DNA of 64,000 nt from Begonia masoniana (lineage: Eukaryota; Streptophyta; Magnoliopsida; Cucurbitales; Begoniaceae): positions 18,981,453 to 19,045,452 of the forward strand of contig CM039502.1 in assembly GCA_022432975.1 (NCBI GenBank). Direction: 5' to 3'. The notes under the pieces were generated by a model. The model made no database searches. It was not told the DNA's origin and was given only the letters and a program-made list of their open reading frames with translations. Both the position numbers and the translations under genes were made by a program. Below are positions 57,740 through 64,000 of this stretch, one piece after another (positions within the stretch are counted from its first letter, which is position 1; each line of letters opens with the position of its first letter).

Positions 57740-58735
57740 TGCTAAGTAAGTAAAGCAGTAATGAAATGAAATGCTGAAACATACATTCCTAAACATGCAA
57801 TTTCTATTTTCTCATCTCAGTTGCATTCACATTCATTCATAAGCTAATCTGATCCCTCAGTTCCCTTGGGAAGTGGATCAATTTTCCCAATATTATACAT
57901 CCTCTACTCGATTAAGGGGCGGATGAATTCCCTTAATAGCTGATCTGATCCCTCAGTTCCCTTGGGAGTGGGATCAATCCTCCCAATGTTATAAATCCCT
58001 TCATAAGTTAAGGGGTATATTAGTTCCCTTAATATTTTGTCTGTCACATTCAGTTCATGCCTTACCTTCCTTACATGGAAATTCATTTTCGTAATCTTTC
58101 AAAAACATGATGCATGACATACAAAAATCATTCACAAGATATATAACCCTACTGTTTTGTGATGTAGGCCCGAAGGCACATGCATACTTTACTTTACTTG
58201 GACTTCTGGAATCGTCTGGTCGCTAGCTACTTTGGAAATCTGCTCACCTAAGTTCAGAACAGAATATAAATCAAAACTTCACTAAACCTCACCAAGAATC
58301 AAACAGTGGTTCGAGGAATCCAGTTAGAAACTCTACTACTCGAGCATTCCCCCTTTATCACTAAAACCCGAATCTATGCTCAATCTCAGCATCCTCAAAA
58401 TTCTCACATTGTACTCCTTCAGGTATTTAACCACTATATCATAAGAGAAATGAGGAAAACTTATCTAAGTCGAAGGATAATTGGGCGAGGAAAATCGCCT
58501 AGAGAGCTCGGCTGCTTGAGCTGAAAACCCGAAGAGAAAAGTATGAAATGGTGGCGGCTACAGTGCATTAAACCCAATCCCTCTTTCCATAAATACGTTA
58601 TCCACTTTTAAAAATGCAATTTACTCTAATGCCCTTGTCCAGTCTAATCATTCAATAACCCTACTTAAATTATTGACTTATAAAGTGCATACCATTAATA
58701 ATAAAAGAGCTGGTTCGATAGAACCGGGTGTTACA
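57740..58735 (-). mobile_element. E5 left LTR, last piece
   Basis: Contains two paired hairpin repeats (57,850-58,035), the GTAGGCCCGAAGGC motif, a leader with ATGCACTGTAGCCGCC (antisense, about 58,572-58,557), and the LTR end TGTTACA. Confidence 0.88.
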
Positions 58736-58750
58736 ATCTACCCCCCTTAA
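58736..58750 (-). other. E5 polypurine tract
   Basis: Antisense TTAAGGGGGGTAGAT beside the LTR end. Confidence 0.85.
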
Positions 58751-58770
58751 AAGAATTTTGTCCTCAAAAT

Positions 58771-61700
58771 TCAGTACCTGAATAACTCTGGATGTTGGTC
58801 CATCATGTTTTGCTGGCGTTCCCAAGTTGTTTCCTCAATATTCTGGTTGTGCCACAAGACTTTCACTAGTCGAACCTCTTTATTGCGCAATACCTTCACT
58901 GCATAATCTAAGATCTTTACTGGTTTCTCTTCATAGGCAAGGGTAGGATGAATCTCAAGGTCTTGCTGTTCCACGATTTGATATGGATCCCTTATGCATT
59001 TCTTCAACATAGAAACATGGAACACACTATGTATCCCAACCATAGATGCCGGTAGCTGCAACTGATAAGCTGCTCTCCCAACTCTCTTCAGAATAGTGAA
59101 TGGTCCAATAAATCTGGGGTTCAACTTTCCTCTCTTTCCAAATCTCACCACTCTTTTGAAAGGTGACACCTTAAGAAAAACTTCGTTACCTACTTCAAAT
59201 TCCAGTTCTCTTTGCCTTTTGTCTGCATAGCCTTTCTGCCGGCTTTGAGCTGTCAAGATTCTTTGTCGGATAAGAGCAATTTTCTCCACTGTTTGCTGTA
59301 CGATGTCAGGACCAATCAATTGTGCTTCTCCAACTTCATCCCAATACAATGGAGATCTGCACTTTCGTCTATACAATGCCTCGTATGGTGCCATGCCTAT
59401 TGTTGCCTAAAAACTGTTGTTATAAGAAAATTCAATCAAGGACAAGTACTTGCTCCATGAACCTTGAAAGTCTAAGACACATGCACGGTGCATATCTTCT
59501 AATGTTTGAATAGTCCTTTCGGATTGTCCATCTGTTTGAGGGTGGAAAGCTGTGCTAAAACTAAGCTGTGTTCCCATAGCCTTGTGCAAACTTTTCCAAA
59601 ACTTAGATGTAAATCTAGAGTCTCGGTCTGAAACTATAGTGCTTGGAACTCCATGCAGTCTAACAACTTCATGCACATATAACTCAGCCAGTTGATCCAT
59701 CGAGTATGTTATCTTCATTGGCAGAAAGTGAGCAGATTTGGTTAAACGATCAACTATTACCCAAATTGCATCGTGACCCTTTGCTGTTCTAGGTAATCCT
59801 ATAACAAAATCCATAGTTATTTGTTCCCATTTCCATTGAGGAACTGGTAAGGGTTGTAATGTTCCAGCAGGCCTCTGATGTTCAGCTTTGACTTGCTGGC
59901 AGATCAGACAGGACTCCACATACTCCGCCACACTTCTTTTCATTCCTGGCCACCAATAATGTTGCTTGAGATCTCTGTACATTTTCGTACTCCCGGGATG
60001 AAAAGAGAGTCTAGAAGAATGCGCCTCAGATAGGATTCCCTTTCTAAGTTTAGTATCAGTCGGAACAAACCATCTATTTCGAAACTTGAGAATTCCATCA
60101 ACTGAGGAGTTGAAATCCAACTTGTCAGTAGAATCCATGCACAACTTATACTTATTGCATTCAGTGTCATTCATTTGAACTTCCTTTATTCTCTCCAAAA
60201 TAGTAGGCCTCAAAGATATGGCCGAAAGCATGGCTGCCACACTAGACACAGCTTCCAGGTTAAATCTTTGGAATTCTGTCTCTAAAGCTATCGGTATGTC
60301 TAGAATCAATGTTGAGACTGAGGGAGTCACTCTACTCAAAACATCAGCCATTACATTCGCCTTGCCAGGGTGGTACTTAATCTCAAAATCATAATCTTTG
60401 ACAAACTCTAACCACCTACGTTGCCTCATATTCAGTTCCTTTTGTGTGAAAATGTATTTTAGACTTTTATGATCCGAAAATATCTCACAAGTTTGTCCAT
60501 ACAGGTAGTGCCTCCAAATCTTTAATGCGAAGACCACAGCAGCTAATTCTAAGTCATGTGTAGGGTAATTCTTTTCATGTAATTTTAACTGCCTAGAAGC
60601 ATAAGCTATAACCTTTCTATCTTGCATCAACACACAACCTAGTCCAATTTTGGAAGCATCACAATAAATACTAAATTTACCATCTTCAACTGGAAGGATT
60701 AAGATTGGAGCATTGGTCAGTTTCTGTTTCAAGGTCTGAAAGCTACGTTCACATTCTTCAGTCTACATATACTTCACATTTTTCCTTGTTAACCTATTAA
60801 GGGGTGTTGCAATCTTTGAAAATCCCTCAATAAATTTTCTATAATATCCTGCTAATCCAAGGAAACTTCGAATATTAGTAGCATTCCTTGGTTGGGGCCA
60901 CTCCTTGACTGCTTGAACCTTGGCTGGATCGACAGATATTCCATCACCAGAAATCACGTGACCAAGAAAGTGAACTCTGTCCAACCAAAACTCACACTTG
61001 GAAAACTTAGCATACAGTTGGTGCTGCCTTAGTAATCCTAACACCAAACCCAAATGCCTTGCATGCTCATCCTTAGTTCTAGAATAGATTAGAATGTCAT
61101 CAATGAATACAATGACAAACTTGTCCAAATACTCGTGAAACACCCTATTCATAAGATCCATGAAGGCTGCTGGTGCATTTGTCAAACCAAAAGACATAAC
61201 CAAAAACTCATAATGTCCATACCTTGTGTGAAAGGCAGTCTTTGGGATATCTTCAGATTTAACCTTCAGCTGGTAATAACCGGATCTAAGGTCAATCTTA
61301 GAGAAAACTCTTGCACCCTTAAGCTGGTCAAATAAGTCATCAATCCTCGGCAAATGGTACTTGTTATTGACAGTTAACTTATTCAATTCTCTATAATCAA
61401 TGCACATACGCATTGATCCATCTTTCTTTTTGACAAAAAGGACAGGTGCACCCCACGGTGAAAAGCTAGGGCGTACGAACCCTTTCTCCAATAAATCCTC
61501 TAACTGCTTCTTCAATTCTTTAACTTCTGTTGTGCTAATCTATATGCATTCTTAGATACAGGCTCAGCGCCTGGGTAGACATCCACAACAAATTCAATTT
61601 CCATATCTGGTGGCAAGCCAGGAAGGTCATCTATGAATACTCCCAAAAAATCTTGGACAAGTAAAACATCTTTGGGGCTTGATTTTTTTACTAGTTGTGT

Positions 61701-62165
61701 GTTTAAGACATTGGCCAAAAAGCACAGATATTCTTTGCATGGGGAGCGTATAAAATCGACAGAAGTCATTCTAGTCATTTCCTTACTCTTCTTCAGAGCT
61801 TGGAAGGTATGGTTTAAACCACCAGGGGGTTGAAAACTAACAACTCCAGTCCTACAATCTATTGTGGCATAATGTTTAAATAACCAATCCATTCCTAGGA
61901 TTACATCAAATCCCATTATGTCCATAACAATGAGATCGGCAGGCAAATTCATGTTTCCTACTAATACAAAACTATCAGGCATCATTTGGTTAGAGTGCAT
62001 GTGTTCCCCAGAGGGTAAGGCAACTTTGAACCCATGTTCAAAAGAAGTAAACCATACATCTAACTTATCAGCAAATGCAGAGGCTATAAAAGAATGTGTT
62101 GCACCCGAATCTATCAAAGTAAAAGCAGGTATAGAGTTAATCAGTATTGTACCTGACACTACAGC
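58771..62165 (-). pseudogene. E5 protease-pol, frameshifted and interrupted
   Basis: Minus-strand chromovirus pol, clearly diverged from E1-E4. The order is protease (LIDSGATHSF), RT ([23 protein letters not shown]), RNase H (YCDAS), integrase ([24 protein letters not shown]), the GPF-type FIGPFTI and a chromodomain-like tail ending ELFRY. Lesions are an insertion of a family-E LTR just upstream of the protease (62,166), a 1-nt frameshift near 61,530, TAG at 60,763-60,765 and a stop at 59,407-59,409. Gag and the 5' LTR are outside the window. Confidence 0.93.
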
Positions 62166-62504
62166 TGTAACGCCCCGAATTTTTTTTTTTTTTTTTTTTT
62201 TTTCTGAACCCGGTTCGCAACATAAAGCTCGATCATGACTAAGAAATCTCTTTTCTTTTAAAAAAAAACTTCGCTCGACAGTCAAATTTGACATTTTCTA
62301 AAAGCTCAAAATATTTAAAACTTGCAGCGGAAATTCGTTTAAACAAAAATAAAATTAACCAAAAACCATATAAAAAAAACGTTGGAAATGTTGAGAAACG
62401 ATCGATTAAGAAGCAAAGGTTTAACCCGTGAAAATACTTTAAAGGTTGGAAAAAGTCAAACTCGTCGTTCGCTGAACAAAGTCAACGAAGGGGGAAGGCT
62501 ATTT

Positions 62505-62830
62505 GAAGACTTCATCCGGTCGCTAAACAACAAAACATAAAATTGGTCATCCGGTCAGTCTAACAGGGACATCCACCGGTCACTAAACGACAAAACATGA
62601 ATTTGGCCATCCGGTCAGTCTAACAGGGACATCCACCGGTCACTAAACGACAAAACATAGAACAAAGTCAACGAAGGGGGAAGGCTATTTGAAGACTTCA
62701 TCCGGTCGCTAAACGACAAAACGTAAAATTGGTCATCCGGTCAGTCTAACAGGGACATCCACCGGTCACTAAACGACAAAATATAAATTTTGTCATCCGA
62801 TCAGTCTAACAAAGACATCCACCGGTGACG
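62505..62830. repeat. ATCCACCGGTCACTAAACGA repeats in family-E LTR
   Basis: Four to five imperfect copies of a unit of about 60 bp containing CATCCGGTCAGTCTAACA and ACATCCACCGGTCACTAAAC. One larger segment (AACAAAGTCAACGAAG...) is also duplicated (about 62,475 and 62,662). Confidence 0.8.
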
Positions 62831-63469
62831 TCAGCCGGATGATCTCCTCATCCGAACGACTTTTCTCTATATCTACCGGTGACGTCAGCCGGATGATCTC
62901 CTCATCCGAATGACTTAACCCTTATCATCTGACGAGCAAAAGCTCGACATCACCGGACGACTAAAACACTCGACATCATCCGATAGCTTTATTAAAATCA
63001 CCTTCTGATAGAAGACAGACACAACTCTAACTACAGAAAGAAATTTTCTTGCCTCTCCAAGACTTTTCAAAAACGATTCAAACCATTTCATTTATCAAAT
63101 CCAGTAAAACCAACACTTAAAACTCAACAGGTTACTAGAATCAATAATATTCAAAATGTATTCGAAATGCTAAAATCTCTACTGTCATGAAAACTCGACC
63201 TACTCAGACTAGATCATTATCAACTAAACCTCAACATCCGCCTCATCAGTTTACCAAGCCAAGACATGGATGTACTCCTCCAACCACATCAATCATCTGT
63301 GCACTCATGAAATTCACCTGCAGTGTCCTCAACACCTACATCACAAAACTCATCTATTAGCCTAATGCTAAGTAAGTAAAGCAGTAATGAAAAGACTCAC
63401 TGAAATATAAATTCCTAAACATGCAATTTCTACTTTCTCAACTCAGTTGTTCATGTTTCGATTCTGTTC

Positions 63470-63680
63470 AGATCCCCCTGTGAAATTGGGAGCTGGATCA
63501 ACTCTCCCAAAGTATATGCATCCACTGGCTCATTAAGGGGCGGATAAATTCCCTTAACAGGATATCTGATTCACATGTTCAGATCCCCCTGTGAAATTGG
63601 AAGTTGGATCAACTCTTCCAAAGTATATACATCCACTAGCTCATTAAGGGGCGGATAAATTCCCTTAACAGCAAATCTGT
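63470..63680. repeat. Paired hairpin repeats, family-E LTR
   Basis: Two copies of GATCCCCCTGTGAAATTGG followed by CTCATTAAGGGGCGGATAAA and TTCCCTTAAC, with complementary arms TTAAGGG/CCCTTAA. Same block as at 1,610-1,810. Confidence 0.75.
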
Positions 63681-64000
63681 TTCACATGGCTGTTTCAATA
63701 TGTTCAATCCTCACTATGCCAACATGCATTAAAATTACATTTTGGTATACTTTAAAAAAAATGATGCATGACATACCAAGACACTCCAGCTTACAAACCC
63801 TAATGTTTTGTGATGTAGGCCCGAAGGCACAAGCAAACTTTACTTACTTGGATTTCTCTGGGATTAACTGGGTTGCTAACCACTTCGGGTATTGCTCAAC
63901 CTAAAACCGTAGATAGTGTATTAGTTAAACTTCATTCTAAACTACCCAAAAGTCTAAGGAAAGTAGTTTGGAAGCTCAGGCCCTCATGCATTCCTCTTTA

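Larger units (their letters stand above)
44450..58735 (-). mobile_element. E5 left (3') LTR, family E, with two insertions
   Basis: Three pieces of one LTR: 44,450-44,516, 54,278-55,176 and 57,740-58,735. It starts (A)GTAATGCCCCGAA, with T changed to A at the first base, and ends GGGTGTTACA before E5's purine tract. E4 sits after the first piece and solo LTR B after the second. Terminal exon 55,145-55,099 (47 nt) encodes VEDTASEFSELVND and TAG. The hairpin GCC-UUCG-GGC and CTACA are at 58,177-58,163. Exon 2 is degraded, with the donor as AAGTAAAG. Confidence 0.88.
62166..64000 (-). mobile_element. Family-E LTR inserted in E5, truncated by window end
   Basis: Starts TGTAACGCCCCGAA immediately after ACAGC (62,161-62,165), then 24 T (62,180-62,203). 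It carries a 61-bp-like repeat (below), two GTGACGTCAGCCGG sites (62,823-62,890), the terminal exon 63,335-63,289 (VEDTAGEFHECTDD then TGA), the hairpin GCC-UUCG-GGC (63,828-63,819) and CTACA. By comparison with 1-2,523 about 380 nt more would complete it. It is a solo LTR or the 3' LTR of a further minus-strand element. Confidence 0.88.

Overview
The window is plant nuclear DNA, almost certainly from an angiosperm and probably a eudicot, made up almost entirely of nested transposable elements. The grounds are long-LTR Ty3/gypsy chromoviruses with initiator-tRNA-Met primer sites, an Athila/Tat-type Ty3 element with the plant tRNA-Asp-type primer site, a MuDR-type transposase, a RICESLEEPER-type hAT transposase and a Mutator-like element carrying pieces of plant genes. 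I see no intact host gene, no rRNA or tRNA gene and no CRISPR array. The genus cannot be named from the sequence.

Left nest (1-27,508). An LTR of 'family E', cut by the window edge, ends at 2,523. From about 3,115 a MuDR-like transposase (minus strand) begins and is resumed at 26,276-27,508. It was split by chromovirus E3 (minus, 3,566-26,275), which was split by chromovirus E2 (plus), which was split inside its integrase by chromovirus E1 (plus, 5,202-15,952, target duplication GGAAC). A deletion with a 3-bp junction at 5,009-5,011 removed the rest of E3's left LTR together with the 5' LTR, gag, protease, RT and part of the integrase of E2.

Middle (27,509-43,564). A GC-rich stretch with a 23-nt poly(G) and an AT-rich stretch lead to a 3.0-kb fold-back Mutator-like element (29,289-32,291, imperfect 9-bp target duplication) that carries fragments of a receptor-like kinase, a glycosyltransferase and a membrane protein. 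Next is a non-autonomous Athila/Tat-like element, E7 (32,825-41,768, target duplication ATTTT), lacking RT, RNase H and integrase and itself hit by a solo LTR (34,678-37,638, target duplication AAATA). After it lies the C-terminal half of a hAT transposase (minus).

Right nest (43,565-64,000). The hAT is broken by an E4-like LTR, that by a family-E LTR, and that by chromovirus E5 (minus, a family-E element). E5's left LTR holds the nearly intact chromovirus E4 (44,517-54,272, target duplication TCTCA) and a second solo LTR (55,177-57,734, target duplication CTAAT). E5's protease is hit by another family-E LTR that runs off the window.

The most unusual signal is inside the LTRs. Six LTR types (E1/E4, E2, E3, family E and the two solo LTRs) share one architecture: a short middle exon ending in a phase-1 AG/GT donor, a small hairpin followed by CTACA 19-25 nt into the intron, and a terminal exon that in the same frame encodes a short, very acidic peptide and then a stop. 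Hairpin sequence changes between types while pairing is kept. In both LTRs of E4 three exons form one continuous 118-codon frame. This suggests a spliced LTR-encoded small protein, or at least a conserved spliced leader with an RNA structure. The same LTRs carry dense TGACGTCA (bZIP/CRE-type) palindromes and have produced several tandem arrays (25, 27, 47 and 54 bp).
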